Positions 43,502 through 53,496 of a DNA stretch of 64,000 nt are shown here, one piece after another. The DNA is from Roseivivax sp. THAF197b (lineage in GTDB: Bacteria; Pseudomonadota; Alphaproteobacteria; Rhodobacterales; Rhodobacteraceae). Every line of letters begins with the position of its first letter. The stretch's first letter is position 1. Both the position numbers and the translations under genes were made by a program. Location: NCBI RefSeq assembly GCF_009363255.1, contig NZ_CP045318.1:2097501-2161500 (forward strand). The letters are read 5' to 3'. A model generated the notes under the pieces. The model was not told the origin of the DNA. It was given only the letters and a program-made list of their open reading frames with translations, and ran no database searches.

Positions 43502-46075
43502 GTGCAGAAATACCTCAACGAAGTGTCGTTCAAGCTCGACCGGCACATCACGCTGATCACACCCACCGCCCCTATCCTGCCCGCAACACATGGCGGGCGG
43601 GCCAAGTGCCTGCAGCGGCTGGTGCGGCTGAAACTGCCGGTGCCGCGCACGGTGGCGCTTTCTTTCGACACGGTGAAGGCGATCGCGCTGGGGCGCATCC
43701 CCGATACAGCCTTGCTGCTGTCCGTCTTCGATGACGATGCGCTTGTCTGCGTCCGCCCCTCCTCGGAAGACCCCGATTGGGGCGGGCCCACGACCATGCT
43801 GAATATCGGCATGAACGACGCCGCTTGCGCGCGCCTCTCGGCGACCTTGGGCGAAGAGGCGGCCCGCGCGCTCTACCGGCGCTGGGTGCAGACCTATGCG
43901 GTGCACGTCGCGCGGCTCGATCCCGATGCCTTCGACGAGATCGATGCCAGCGCCGCGGATGCACTGGAACAGGCCCTGCGCGCCTATGAGGACGAGGCCG
44001 AAGAGCCTTTCCCGCAGGATCCGGCGACGCAATTGTCCGAAGTCCTGCGCTCCATGGCACGCAGTTGGGAAAGCGTCTCGGCGCGGCTGCTGCGTCAGGC
44101 CAAGGGCGCGCCCGTCGATGCCGGGCTGGGCCTGGCCGTGCAGGAAATGGCGCTTGGCCTCGGGCGCGGCGAAAGCGGCTCGGGCGTGCTGCAGCTCGTC
44201 GATCCCGAAACCGGGCTGAAACAGGTCACGGGGCGCTATCTCAGTCAGAGCCAGGGGCGCGACGCGCTCTCGGCGGGGGAAAAGGCGATCTACCTGACCA
44301 CCGATCCGCGCGGGCCCTCGCTACAGGACCGCATGCCCGAGGCCTTCGCCGAACTGATCGAGCATGCGGCCCTGATGCGGCAACGCCTGCGCGCCGAGAT
44401 GCAGGTCGAATTCACCATCGAGAACGGCAAGCTCTACATCCTCGACGGTGTCGTGGTCCCGGCCAGCAACGCGGCGGCGATCCGGATCGCGGTTCGGCTG
44501 TCCGAAGACGGTATCATCACGCCGCAGGAAGCGGTGATGCGGGTCAAACCGGCCATGCTGTCGGCGCTCCTGCACCCTCAGGTCGATCCCTCGGCGACGC
44601 GTGACCTGATCGGCACCGGCATCGCGGCGAGCCCCGGCGCCGCAACGGGGCGCATCGTCTTCTCGGCGGCGGCCGCGCAAGCCTCGGCCGCGCGGGAAGA
44701 GCCCTGCATCCTCGTGCGGCGCGAAACGGCCCCCGAAGATGTGCGCGGCATGCATGCCGCGGTGGCGGTCCTGACCGAGCGGGGCGGCATGACCAGCCAC
44801 GCCGCCGTGATCGGTCGCGGCATGGGGCGGCCTTGCGTCGTGGGCGCCAGCAAGCTGCGCTTTCATCTCCAGCGCAAGCAGATCGTGGCCGAGGATGGCC
44901 GCATCTTCCGCGAAGGCGATATCGTGACCGTGGACGGCACCGCCGGAGAGGTCCTCGCGGGCGCGCCCAAGATGCAGGCAGCACGGCTCGATGATGCGTT
45001 CCGGACGTTGCTGAAATGGGCCGATGAAGAACGCGATCTGCGCATTCGCGTGAATGCCGACACGGTCGCCGATGCCGAAACGGCCCGCGCCTTCGCGGCG
45101 GGTGGCATCGGGCTCTGCCGGACCGAGCACATGTTCTTCGAGCCGGGGCGCCTGACGGTCATGCAGGAGATGATCTTCGCCGCCACGCCCGAGGATCGCC
45201 GCGCAGCCCTCGCGCAATTGCTGCCGATCCAGCGCGCAGACTTCACGGAGCTCTTCTCGATCATGTCGGGCAAGCCCGTCTGCATCCGCCTGTTCGACCC
45301 GCCGCTCCACGAATTTCTGCCCACCGATCGCGCCGGGCTGCGCGATCTGGCCGAAGCGCTGAACCTGCCGGTCTCGGACGTGACCCGCCGGGTCGAGTCC
45401 ATGGGCGAATACAATCCCATGCTGGGCCTGCGCGGCGTGCGCCTCGGCATTACGGTGCCCGAGATTTACGACATGCAGGCGCGGGCGATCTTCGAGGCCA
45501 CGCTCGATGCGAGCCGCGAAGGCGACGACCCGGTCGTACCCGAGATCATGATCCCCCTCGTCTCCGCGCGTCGCGAGATGGAGATCGTGCGCGCGCGCAT
45601 CGAACAGGTCGCCAGTGCCGTGCGCACCGAACGCGGACGCGACTTCACCTACCGTCTGGGCGTGATGGTCGAGACGCCGCGCGCCTGCCTCATCGCGGGC
45701 GAGATCGCGCCGCATGTGGATTTCCTGTCCTTCGGCACGAATGACCTGACGCAGATGACCTACGGGCTGTCACGCGACGATGCCGGGCGCTTCATGAACG
45801 ATTACGTCCAGCAGCGCGTCTTCGAGGAGGACCCGTTCCACCGGCTCGACCGGCAGGGCGTGGGCGAATTGCTCCGTATCGGGCTGGAACGCGCACGCGC
45901 CGCGAACCCGGATGTGATCATCTCGATCTGCGGGGAACATGGCGGGAATCCCGAATCGATTCACTTCTGCCGGACGCTTGGAATGGATTACGCAAGCTGT
46001 TCGCCGTTCCGGGTTCCGGTGGCGCGACTGGCTGCCGCACAAGCGGCCATCCAGGATAAAATCGAGCGTTCATAG
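43502..46075 (+). CDS. pyruvate phosphate dikinase-like enzyme with unusual N-terminal ATP domain
   Basis: An 857-residue protein starting at a GTG at 43502 with GAAGGAT 7 bases upstream. The middle and C-terminal parts are clearly PPDK/PEP-utilising: the phosphohistidine loop TERGGMTSHAAVIGRGMG with His433, then CRTEHMFF, EYNPMLGLRGVRLGI, FLSFGTNDLTQMTYGLSRDD and the acid-base Cys in SICGEHGG (Cys810). The N-terminal ATP-grasp domain is divergent: HGGRAKCLQRL in place of GGKGANLAEM, and DWGGPTTMLNIG in place of the SMPGMMDTVLNLG segment. It could still be PPDK, interconverting pyruvate and PEP, or a PEP-dependent relative with another acceptor. Confidence 0.82.
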   Translation: MQKYLNEVSFKLDRHITLITPTAPILPATHGGRAKCLQRLVRLKLPVPRTVALSFDTVKAIALGRIPDTALLLSVFDDDALVCVRPSSEDPDWGGPTTMLNIGMNDAACARLSATLGEEAARALYRRWVQTYAVHVARLDPDAFDEIDASAADALEQALRAYEDEAEEPFPQDPATQLSEVLRSMARSWESVSARLLRQAKGAPVDAGLGLAVQEMALGLGRGESGSGVLQLVDPETGLKQVTGRYLSQSQGRDALSAGEKAIYLTTDPRGPSLQDRMPEAFAELIEHAALMRQRLRAEMQVEFTIENGKLYILDGVVVPASNAAAIRIAVRLSEDGIITPQEAVMRVKPAMLSALLHPQVDPSATRDLIGTGIAASPGAATGRIVFSAAAAQASAAREEPCILVRRETAPEDVRGMHAAVAVLTERGGMTSHAAVIGRGMGRPCVVGASKLRFHLQRKQIVAEDGRIFREGDIVTVDGTAGEVLAGAPKMQAARLDDAFRTLLKWADEERDLRIRVNADTVADAETARAFAAGGIGLCRTEHMFFEPGRLTVMQEMIFAATPEDRRAALAQLLPIQRADFTELFSIMSGKPVCIRLFDPPLHEFLPTDRAGLRDLAEALNLPVSDVTRRVESMGEYNPMLGLRGVRLGITVPEIYDMQARAIFEATLDASREGDDPVVPEIMIPLVSARREMEIVRARIEQVASAVRTERGRDFTYRLGVMVETPRACLIAGEIAPHVDFLSFGTNDLTQMTYGLSRDDAGRFMNDYVQQRVFEEDPFHRLDRQGVGELLRIGLERARAANPDVIISICGEHGGNPESIHFCRTLGMDYASCSPFRVPVARLAAAQAAIQDKIERS

Positions 46076-46234
46076 CCCTTTGGGCGGGAACCCACCCTCC
46101 GATTCGGAGCGATTGCGCGGATTTCAGCCCACCGAGCAAGCCCGAAACTGGACCTATTGACCATTTTTTCTTACGACCCCGCGAGCCTTGGCCGGTCCGT
46201 CCGGCCGATTTGATAGTTTCGAGAGGTCACTGAA

Positions 46235-46876
46235 ATGGGTCGCATTACAAATCTGGCACTGGCGCTGATTGTCGCCGCGCTGCCGGTGCATGCCGAACTC
46301 AAAGCGACGAACATGAGCAAGGTGCTCGATCAGGAAACCCGCAGCCTGAACGCCGCGGCGACAACGCATCTGCAGCGTCTCGTCACGCCCGCGCCCGAAG
46401 GCCGCGTGAAGGCGATGCAATACAACCGCGGCTGGCTCGACGCCCAGACCTACCGCACCGGCGGGTCTGAATGGCAATGCCTGTCCGAAGCGCTCTACTT
46501 CGAGGCGCGTGGCGAGACCGTGAAAGGTCAGTTCGCCGTGGCGGAAGTCATCCTGAACCGCGTCGACAGCGCGAACTATCCTGGCTCCGTCTGCGGCGTG
46601 GTCAATCAAGGCGCCTCGTCGGGCCGCAAATATGCCTGTCAGTTCAGCTATGCCTGCGACGGCAATCCCGAGACCATCCATGAGCGCGGCGCGTTCCAGC
46701 GCGTGGGCAAGGTGGCGAAACTGATGCTCGAAGGCGCACCGCGGAACCTGACGGAAGGCGCCACGCATTACCACACCACCGCGGTCAGCCCCCGTTGGGC
46801 GCGCAAATTCCCGATGACCGCGCAAATCGGCGTGCATCGTTTCTACAAAGAGCCGCTCCGCCTGTCTCAGCGCTGA
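46235..46876 (+). CDS. SleB-type cell wall hydrolase (Hydrolase_2)
   Basis: A 213-residue protein with GAGAGG before the ATG and a signal peptide (residues 1-20, ending PVHA). The catalytic domain starts near residue 85: WQCLSEALYFEARGE, where the Glu of LSEALYFEARGE is the family's catalytic acid, then AVAEVILNRVDSANYPGSVCGVVNQG, CQFSYACDG and GATHYHTTAVSPRWA. It would cleave peptidoglycan glycan strands in the periplasm. It is a single-gene unit. Confidence 0.93.
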   Translation: MGRITNLALALIVAALPVHAELKATNMSKVLDQETRSLNAAATTHLQRLVTPAPEGRVKAMQYNRGWLDAQTYRTGGSEWQCLSEALYFEARGETVKGQFAVAEVILNRVDSANYPGSVCGVVNQGASSGRKYACQFSYACDGNPETIHERGAFQRVGKVAKLMLEGAPRNLTEGATHYHTTAVSPRWARKFPMTAQIGVHRFYKEPLRLSQR

Positions 46877-47090
46877 TGGAGCTACGGCCTTGCGCGTCCG
46901 GCTCGGCCGGGTGCGCGCCGTGACGTCCGATTGTCAGCCACGCTGAGCGGCAAGCAGGTCCACGCCAGCCCCCCCGCGCGATTTCCGCCCGGCGGTCTGT
47001 CGCAGAGCGGCGCCGGGATGCCGCCTTCCGGTGGCCTCTCGCGGATATCTCCGGTAAGTCTCGGGGATCGCGACGAACCGGACCCTGCTC

Positions 47091-48023
47091 ATGGCCTCTG
47101 AAATCCGCCTTGCCTTTTCTCATCCCGCGGAGCGGGCCATCGCCACATCCGGCGACGATCCGCGCGATCGCATCTCGCTGCGCGATCATGTCCGGGAGGT
47201 GGAGATCGGCGCGTTTCAGGCCGAACGTGGCACGACGCAGCGGATCTGCTTTAACGTCGTCGTGGAAGTGCGTCCCTTTTCGGGTCCGATCGACGACGAT
47301 GTGGATCGCATCCTGTCCTATGACCGCGTGACCGAGGCCATCACCGCCGAGCTTGAAGCCGAGCGTCTGAACCTTCTGGAAACGCTGGCCGAGCGCATCG
47401 CCGAGCGTATTCTGCAAGCCCCACAGGCCTTGCGGGCCTTCATCCGGATCGAGAAGCTTGACCGCGGCCCCGGCGCGCTTGGCGTCGAGATCGTCCGCTC
47501 CCGCAAGGAGTTGGGCTCGCGCCTCGATGAGCGCGCCGCGGAGCAGCCGCATCCGCGCATTCTTTACCTGTCAAACGCGGCCATCGCCGATCCGCGTCTC
47601 TCAGACTGGATCGATGAGTGCCGCGCGGACGGCGCGCCGCTGATCCTGTGCGTCGGGCCGCATGATCTGGCCTTGCCGCATGCGGATCACGCCATGGTCC
47701 AGCGTCGGATCGACCTTCTGGCCATCGAGCAGAACGGCTGGATGCTGGCTGCGCGGGACGACCGCGCCAAGGTGGTCTCCGCCCGGACGGAGCTCGACTG
47801 GGCCATGAAAAACGGCCAGGTCTGCGTCTGGGCGCCGTCGAAGATCGTGCTCGATGCAACGCAGGGGCCTGCCACCCCGCCCGGCGATGCGGCGGGTCTC
47901 GCCGCCTGGTTCGCAGGCCAGATGACCGCGCGCGAATTGGTGCTCGTCGGAGCCGATGCGCCGGAGGAGAGCCCCGTGCCGACACGATCGCGCCCGCCCA
48001 GCGACCGTTTGCTCAAGGCCTGA
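47091..48023 (+). CDS. folB: dihydroneopterin aldolase fused to a degenerate amino-acid-kinase-like domain
   Basis: A 310-residue protein, over twice the usual FolB length of about 120. Residues 27-138 are FolB: DRISLRDHVREVEIGAFQAERGTTQRICFNVVVEV, ILSYDRVTEAI, LNLLETLAERIAERIL and IRIEKLDRGPGALGVEIVR. Residues 156-287 resemble the amino-acid-kinase fold of the MfnE type: HADHAMVQRRIDLLAIEQNGWMLA, then VWAPSKIVLD and GDAAGLAAWFAGQMTARELVLVG. The glycine-rich nucleotide loops seem lost (CVGPHDLA). The first part makes 6-hydroxymethyl-dihydropterin for folate. folP follows 44 bases later. Confidence 0.85.
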   Translation: MASEIRLAFSHPAERAIATSGDDPRDRISLRDHVREVEIGAFQAERGTTQRICFNVVVEVRPFSGPIDDDVDRILSYDRVTEAITAELEAERLNLLETLAERIAERILQAPQALRAFIRIEKLDRGPGALGVEIVRSRKELGSRLDERAAEQPHPRILYLSNAAIADPRLSDWIDECRADGAPLILCVGPHDLALPHADHAMVQRRIDLLAIEQNGWMLAARDDRAKVVSARTELDWAMKNGQVCVWAPSKIVLDATQGPATPPGDAAGLAAWFAGQMTARELVLVGADAPEESPVPTRSRPPSDRLLKA

Positions 48024-48067
48024 TCAGCGCTCTTGCCAAGCCGCGCGCCTGATGGCAGGCGCTATTC

Positions 48068-49081
48068 ATGCTTGATGCCTATTACCGCCCGATCCTGTCC
48101 GATGATCCTGCCCGCCCGGCGGAGGCCCTTTCGCTTGCCGGAACCGCGCTATGGTTCACCCATGTCGAGCGTCTGAGCCGTGATGCGGCCCCTCGGCGTC
48201 TGCCCGCAGCGGACCTGCCTGCCGATTGGCACGCAGCACTGACAACGCCTCGCGCACCGATTGCCGGGGTGGCGATGGATCGCCCGCAGATCATGGGCAT
48301 TCTGAACGCAACGCCGGACAGCTTCTCCGATGGCGGGCAATTCGACCAGGCGGAGGCGGCCCGCCGCCACGCCACCGCGATGTCCGATGCGGGTGCCGCC
48401 TTCATCGATATCGGTGGGGAATCGACGCGCCCTGGTGCGACAGAGGTTCCCGCCGAGGAAGAAGCCCGCCGCATCATGCCCCTGATCCGAGACCTGGCGC
48501 AGCGCGGCGATGCGGCGATCTCGGTCGATACACGCAAGGCGGGTGTGGCGGATGCCGCGCTGAAGGCCGGTGCGGCCCTTCTCAATGATGTCTCGGGGCT
48601 CGATTTCGACGCAGAGATGGCGCCCCTCGCGGCCCGCACCGGTGCGCCGATCTGCGTGATGCACAGCCAGGGCGGACCGGAGATTATGCAGAATGCGCCG
48701 CAATACGGGGATGTGACGCTCGATATCTACGATCATCTAGCCGCGCGCATCGCAAGGCTGACCGAGCTGGGCCTGCCACGCGACCGCATTGTCGTCGATC
48801 CCGGCATCGGCTTCGGCAAGACGCTCGAGCACAACCTCACATTGCTGCGGCAGCTTGCTGTTTTCCACGGTCTTGGCTGTCCGATCTTGCTTGGCGTGTC
48901 CCGAAAGGGTTTTATCGGGACCATATCCGGGGAACGGGTTGCGGCGCAGCGCGCACCGGGATCCATTGCGGCAGCCTTGGCCGGTATTTCACAAGGCGTT
49001 CAAATTTTGCGCGTGCATGACGTGGCCGAGACCGCGCAGGCACTCTCGATCTGGGAAAAGATTAAGGGGACAGAAAAATGA
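48068..49081 (+). CDS. folP: dihydropteroate synthase
   Basis: A 337-residue enzyme. Residues 1-70 are an N-terminal extension not present in E. coli FolP (282 residues), with no motif I know. The TIM barrel follows with [54 protein letters not shown] (Ser in place of the usual Met in MHMQG), [20 protein letters not shown] and [11 protein letters not shown]. It joins the pterin diphosphate with p-aminobenzoate. It lies between folB and glmM; its stop overlaps the glmM ATG. Confidence 0.96.
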   Translation: MLDAYYRPILSDDPARPAEALSLAGTALWFTHVERLSRDAAPRRLPAADLPADWHAALTTPRAPIAGVAMDRPQIMGILNATPDSFSDGGQFDQAEAARRHATAMSDAGAAFIDIGGESTRPGATEVPAEEEARRIMPLIRDLAQRGDAAISVDTRKAGVADAALKAGAALLNDVSGLDFDAEMAPLAARTGAPICVMHSQGGPEIMQNAPQYGDVTLDIYDHLAARIARLTELGLPRDRIVVDPGIGFGKTLEHNLTLLRQLAVFHGLGCPILLGVSRKGFIGTISGERVAAQRAPGSIAAALAGISQGVQILRVHDVAETAQALSIWEKIKGTEK

Positions 49082-50421
49082 CACGGAAGCTTTTCGGCAC
49101 GGACGGTGTCCGGGGCACCGCAAACACCTATCCGATGACCGCAGAACTGGCGCTCATGATCGGCGCCGCCGCGGGGCGCTATTTCCGCCGCGAAAAAGCG
49201 GGCGTGCACCGCGTTGTCATCGGCAAGGATACGCGACGCTCGGGCTACATGTTCGAAAGCGCGCTGACGGCGGGTCTCTGCTCGACGGGCATGAACGTGC
49301 TGCTGCTGGGGCCGGTGCCCACGCCCGCCGTGGGCCTTCTGACGCCGTCGATGCGCGCCGATCTCGGCATCATGATCTCGGCCAGCCACAACCCGGCGCA
49401 GGATAACGGGATCAAGTTCTTCGGCCCGGACGGGTTCAAGCTCTCCGATGAGGCCGAGCTCGAGATCGAGGCCCTGGTCGAGGCCGGAGTGGCGCCCGCG
49501 CAGGCGGACAATATCGGCCGGGCGCGCCGCATCGACGATGGCCGCTTCCGCTACCAGGAGCGGGTGAAATCGAGCTTCCCGCACGGCATGCGGCTCGACG
49601 GGATGAAGATCGTGGTGGATTGCGCTAATGGTGCAGCACACAGGGCCGCGCCGGAAATACTTTGGGAGCTGGGTGCCGACGTGATCCCGATGGGCGTTGC
49701 GCCCGATGGCTACAATATCAACGATGGCTGCGGCTCGACGAAACCGCAGGCGGCGGCCGAACGCGTCCTGGCCGAAGGCGCCGATCTGGGCATCTGCCTT
49801 GACGGCGATGCCGACCGGGTTGTCCTGATAGATGAGACCGGAGCTGTCGCCGATGGCGACCAGATCATGGCGCTGATGGCCGCCCGCTGGGCCGAGGAAG
49901 ACCGTCTGCGCGACGGCACATTGGTGGCGACCGTCATGTCCAATCTCGGGCTTGAGCGGTTTCTCGAGGGCCGAGGGTTGAAGCTCATGCGCACGGGCGT
50001 CGGCGACCGCTATGTCGTCGAGGCGATGCGCCGCGGCGGCTGGAACCTCGGCGGGGAGCAATCGGGCCATATCGTCATGACCGATTACGCAACGACCGGC
50101 GACGGCCTGATGGCGGCGCTGCAATTCCTGGCCGAGATGGTGCGCTCCGGCAAACCGGCGCATGACCTCGTGAAGACCTTCGAGAAGGTGCCGCAGCTTC
50201 TGAAAAACGTGCGCTTCGCGCCGGGGGCGGCCCCGCTCGAGCTCGCCGAGGTCAAGACCTGTATCCGCGATGCCGAGGCGACGCTGGGCAGCAAGGGGCG
50301 GCTCCTGATCCGCAAATCCGGCACCGAACCGCTGATCCGGGTGATGGCCGAATGCGAGGACGAAGCGCTTCTGGCCAAGGTGGTCAACGGCGTGGTGGAC
50401 GAGATCGAGCGCGTCGCCTGA
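49078..50421 (+). CDS. glmM: phosphoglucosamine mutase
   Basis: A 447-residue phosphohexomutase of normal length. It opens [19 protein letters not shown], and has [16 protein letters not shown], the phospho-Ser loop [21 protein letters not shown] (active Ser in SASHNP), the metal loop [18 protein letters not shown] (sugar contact) and the C-terminal phosphate loop [16 protein letters not shown]. It converts glucosamine-6-phosphate to glucosamine-1-phosphate for cell-wall precursors. The folP-glmM overlap (ATGA) is a common bacterial arrangement. Confidence 0.97.
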   Translation: MTRKLFGTDGVRGTANTYPMTAELALMIGAAAGRYFRREKAGVHRVVIGKDTRRSGYMFESALTAGLCSTGMNVLLLGPVPTPAVGLLTPSMRADLGIMISASHNPAQDNGIKFFGPDGFKLSDEAELEIEALVEAGVAPAQADNIGRARRIDDGRFRYQERVKSSFPHGMRLDGMKIVVDCANGAAHRAAPEILWELGADVIPMGVAPDGYNINDGCGSTKPQAAAERVLAEGADLGICLDGDADRVVLIDETGAVADGDQIMALMAARWAEEDRLRDGTLVATVMSNLGLERFLEGRGLKLMRTGVGDRYVVEAMRRGGWNLGGEQSGHIVMTDYATTGDGLMAALQFLAEMVRSGKPAHDLVKTFEKVPQLLKNVRFAPGAAPLELAEVKTCIRDAEATLGSKGRLLIRKSGTEPLIRVMAECEDEALLAKVVNGVVDEIERVA

Positions 50422-50617
50422 CGGCGCTTCACCCCAGATCGCGCGCCGCTTCGGGCGGCGCGCCTTCGTTTCGTGTCAGGGCGGGTCCGCCGCAAGAAGC
50501 AGGCGCGCCCTTCGGACAGGCCCGCTGCCCTGCCCCTTCACCTTTCCGATAAAACGCGAAAAAAAACGGTCCCACCGGCGCAGCCGCCGGGTTTGAGCGT
50601 CCCACAGAAAAATCCCG

Positions 50618-50637
50618 AAAAATCGCGCCGAAGGCGC
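50618..50637 (-). terminator. probable terminator after proS
   Basis: GCGCC (50625-50629) pairs with GGCGC (50633-50637) over a GAA loop; on the leftward strand it is followed by GATTTTTC. It lies about 70 bases beyond the proS stop. Confidence 0.6.
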
Positions 50638-50652
50638 CCGCCCCGCAGGGCC

Positions 50653-50700
50653 CGCGCGGCCGAAGGCCGCGCGCGGGTCGTCCCGGACAGGGTCCGGGAC
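50653..50700. repeat. two adjacent perfect GC-rich hairpins between glmM and proS
   Basis: CGCGCGGCC/GGCCGCGCG (50653-50673, GAA loop) and GTCCCGGAC/GTCCGGGAC (50680-50700, 3-base loop) are both perfect 9-base stems. Neither has a T-run. They sit just past the proS stop, before its terminator, and may protect the 3' end of that message or be copies of a dispersed repeat. Confidence 0.6.
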
Positions 50701-50706
50701 GAACCC

Positions 50707-52047
50707 TCACATGGATCGACCGTAGATCTGCGCGATCCGCGTGATCGCCTGTTCCGGCGGCATCTCTTCGCTTTCGCCTGTCCGGCGCGAGGTCAGCTCG
50801 ACCACGCCGTTCTTCAGGCCGCGCGGGCCGACGGTGATCCGCCAGGGCAGACCGATCAGGTCCATCGTCGCGAATTTCGCGCCCGCGCGCTCGTCGCGAT
50901 CGTCGTAAAGCGGCTCGAGCCCCAGCGTGACAAGGCTGTCGTAAAGCGCCTGACAGGCCGCGTCGGCATCCGCATCGCCCTGTTTGAGGTTCACGATGCC
51001 CGCATGGAACGGCGTGACCCCTTCGGGCCAGATGATGCCCTTGTCGTCATGGCTGGCCTCGATGATCGCGCCCACCAGACGCGACACGCCGATGCCGTGG
51101 CTGCCCATATGCACCGGCACACGATTGCCTTCCTGATCGACGACCTTGGCGCCCATTGCATCGGAATACTTGGTGCCGAAATAGAAGATCTGGCCCACCT
51201 CGATCCCGCGCGCGGAGCGGCGCCGCTCTTCGGGGACCTTGTCGAAGAGCGCTTCGTCATGCGTCTCATCGGTGCGGGCATAGCGCGAGGTGAATTCCTC
51301 CAGCACCGCCTGGCACTGGGCCACGTCATCATAGTCGATCTTGCGGTCGCCGAATTTCAGATCGGTGATCTCGCTGTCGTAGAACACCTCCGACTCGCCC
51401 GTTTCGGCCAGCACGAGGAATTCATGCGTGTCGTCGCCGCCGATGGGCCCCGAATCCGCGCGCATCGGGATCGCCTGCAGGCCCATCCGCTCATAGGTGC
51501 GCAGGTAGCTCACCAAGTGACGGTTATAGGCGTGCAGCGCGTCCTCTTTCGACAGATCGAAATTGTAGCCGTCCTTCATGAGGAATTCGCGGCCCCGCAT
51601 CACGCCGAAGCGCGGGCGGCGCTCGTCGCGGAACTTCCACTGGATGTGGTAAAGCGTCAGCGGCAGATCCTTGTAGCTCGACACGTGGCTGCGGAAGATG
51701 TCGGTGATCATCTCCTCGTTGGTCGGACCGTAAAGCATGTCGCGCTCGTGCCGGTCGGTGATGCGCAGCATCTCGGGGCCGTAGGCGTCATACCGGCCGC
51801 TCTCGCGCCACAGATCCGCCGATTGCAGCGTCGGCATCAGCATCGGGATATGGCCCGCGCGGACCTGTTCCTCATGCACGATATTCTCGATGTTCTTCAG
51901 GACCTTGTAGCCCAGCGGCAGCCAGGAATAGATCCCTGCGGAGGATTGCTTGATCATGCCCGCACGCAGCATGAGCCGGTGGGAGACGATCTGCGCCTCG
52001 GAGGGCGTCTCTTTCAGGACCGGCAGGAAGTATCGGCTCAGGCGCAT
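50707..52047 (-). CDS. proS: prolyl-tRNA synthetase (short alphaproteobacterial type)
   Basis: A 446-residue leftward class II synthetase. It opens [50 protein letters not shown], and carries [31 protein letters not shown], motif 2 ([31 protein letters not shown]), and motif 3 with [19 protein letters not shown]. The E. coli enzyme is 572 residues because of an inserted editing domain; that insertion is absent here, as usual in this group. Mischarged Ala-tRNA-Pro would need a separate editing protein elsewhere. It is convergent with glmM. Confidence 0.97.
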   Translation of the reverse strand: MRLSRYFLPVLKETPSEAQIVSHRLMLRAGMIKQSSAGIYSWLPLGYKVLKNIENIVHEEQVRAGHIPMLMPTLQSADLWRESGRYDAYGPEMLRITDRHERDMLYGPTNEEMITDIFRSHVSSYKDLPLTLYHIQWKFRDERRPRFGVMRGREFLMKDGYNFDLSKEDALHAYNRHLVSYLRTYERMGLQAIPMRADSGPIGGDDTHEFLVLAETGESEVFYDSEITDLKFGDRKIDYDDVAQCQAVLEEFTSRYARTDETHDEALFDKVPEERRRSARGIEVGQIFYFGTKYSDAMGAKVVDQEGNRVPVHMGSHGIGVSRLVGAIIEASHDDKGIIWPEGVTPFHAGIVNLKQGDADADAACQALYDSLVTLGLEPLYDDRDERAGAKFATMDLIGLPWRITVGPRGLKNGVVELTSRRTGESEEMPPEQAITRIAQIYGRSM

Positions 52048-52407
52048 GGGGCGCGCTCCTTTTCGTGCGTCACGTGGTGCGCATGGGTGTATGAAAGCGG
52101 TTGCGGCTGCACAAGGGGCGCCTGTGCGAAACGGAGCCTAGCTTTCGCGGGATGGAAGGCCGCGCACGTCCCGGGATGCCCAGAGATGCGAGGGCGCGCG
52201 CATGCGAGGCGCATGGGGCCCGTGCGAAGCCACCCCCCAATGCACCGTCTTCCCGGCACCGCCCGGCGCGGGCGCCCTTTTCCTTGACATGGCAGCCATT
52301 CGGCGCGAGAGCGCGCGATGTCGCACATGGCACGCCGCGCCCTTGCGCAAGGGTCCGATTGGGCCGAAAGTGCCGCCGTCAAACCTTATTTCAGGCAGGT
52401 CTGTCCC
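52048..52407. other. 360-base gap between proS and the PerM-like gene
   Basis: This divergent region holds the promoters of proS (left) and the permease gene (right). A TTGACA at 52284-52289 could be a -35 for the rightward unit, but I find no good -10. Frames crossing it on both strands lack ribosome sites and families. No RNA gene or terminator seen. Confidence 0.5.
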
Positions 52408-53493
52408 ATGCATCTCCCCGTCAGAGACCAATTGAAATATTGGGGGATCGGCTTCGTGATCCTCGCGGTCACGCTGTGGTTTCTGGGCGACGTGCTCCTG
52501 CCCTTCATCCTGGGCGCGGCCATCGCCTATTTCCTCGATCCGATCGCGGACCGGCTCGAAGCGGCCGGTACGTCCCGGGCCGTGGCCACCGCGATCATCA
52601 CCGTCTGCGCGCTGCTGATCTTCGTGCTGATGGCGCTTCTGGTGATCCCGACGCTGGTGCGCCAGACCGGGCAGCTCATCAACGCCGCCCCCGAATTGTC
52701 GCGCAACCTGCAGGGCTTTCTGTCCACGCGGTTTCCCGAGATGATGGCCGATGACGGTGTCATCCACGACACGTTGCAGCAGATCGGCCAGTTCGTGCGC
52801 GAACGCGGCGGGCAATTCCTGCAAACCGCGCTCAGCTCCGCCGCATCGCTGCTCAACGTGGTGTTGCTGTTCGTGATCGTGCCGGTCGTGTCGGTCTACC
52901 TGCTGCTCGACTGGGACAACATGGTGGCCCGCGTCGATGAGCTGCTGCCGCGCGAACATGTGGACACGATCCGCGGTCTCGCCCGCGATATCGACCACGT
53001 CCTGTCGTCCTTCGTGCGGGGCATGGGCACGGTCAGCCTGATCCTGGGCGTCTATTATGCCGTGGCGCTGATGCTGGTGGGGCTGCAATTCGGCCTCGTC
53101 GTGGGCGTGATCGCGGGCGTCCTGACCTTCATTCCCTATGTGGGCGCGATCGTGGGCGGTGTGCTGGCCATCGGTCTTGCATTGTTCCAGTTCTGGGGCG
53201 ACTGGATCTGGATCCTCGCGGTCTGGGCAATCTTCCAGTCGGGCCAGTTCATCGAGGGCAATTTCCTGACGCCGAAACTGGTGGGCGACAGCGTGGGCCT
53301 GCACCCGGTCTGGCTGCTGCTGGCCATGTCGGTCTTCGGCACGCTCTTCGGCTTCGTGGGCCTTCTGGTCGCGGTGCCCGTGGCCGCCGCCATCGGCGTC
53401 ATCGCCCGGTTCCTCGTGACCCGCTACAAGGCGAGCCGCCTCTATCGGGGCGGGCCGGACGAGACGGACACGGCCGACGAGCGCAGCGCATAG
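52408..53493 (+). CDS. PerM/AI-2E-family membrane protein
   Basis: A 361-residue permease-like protein with about seven to eight helices. I start it at the ATG at 52408 (MHLPVRDQLKYWGIGFVILAVTLWFLGDVLLPFILGAAIAYFLDPIADRLE), because the frame upstream is not hydrophobic or conserved-looking. Family segments are LLNVVLLFVIVPVVSVYLLLDWD, LSSFVRGMGTVSLILGVYYAVALMLVGLQFGLVVGVIAGVLTFIPYVGAIVG, and FIEGNFLTPKLVGDSVGLHPVWLLLAMSVFGTLFGFVGLLVAVP, the last being the signature block. Members transport varied solutes. It is 3 bases before hdaA. Confidence 0.92.
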   Translation: MHLPVRDQLKYWGIGFVILAVTLWFLGDVLLPFILGAAIAYFLDPIADRLEAAGTSRAVATAIITVCALLIFVLMALLVIPTLVRQTGQLINAAPELSRNLQGFLSTRFPEMMADDGVIHDTLQQIGQFVRERGGQFLQTALSSAASLLNVVLLFVIVPVVSVYLLLDWDNMVARVDELLPREHVDTIRGLARDIDHVLSSFVRGMGTVSLILGVYYAVALMLVGLQFGLVVGVIAGVLTFIPYVGAIVGGVLAIGLALFQFWGDWIWILAVWAIFQSGQFIEGNFLTPKLVGDSVGLHPVWLLLAMSVFGTLFGFVGLLVAVPVAAAIGVIARFLVTRYKASRLYRGGPDETDTADERSA

Positions 53494-53496
53494 ATC

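Noticed and set aside
46190..46206. GGCCGG/CCGGCC hairpin upstream of the SleB-type gene
   Set aside because: A 6-base stem without a T-run, in GC-rich sequence; too likely by chance.
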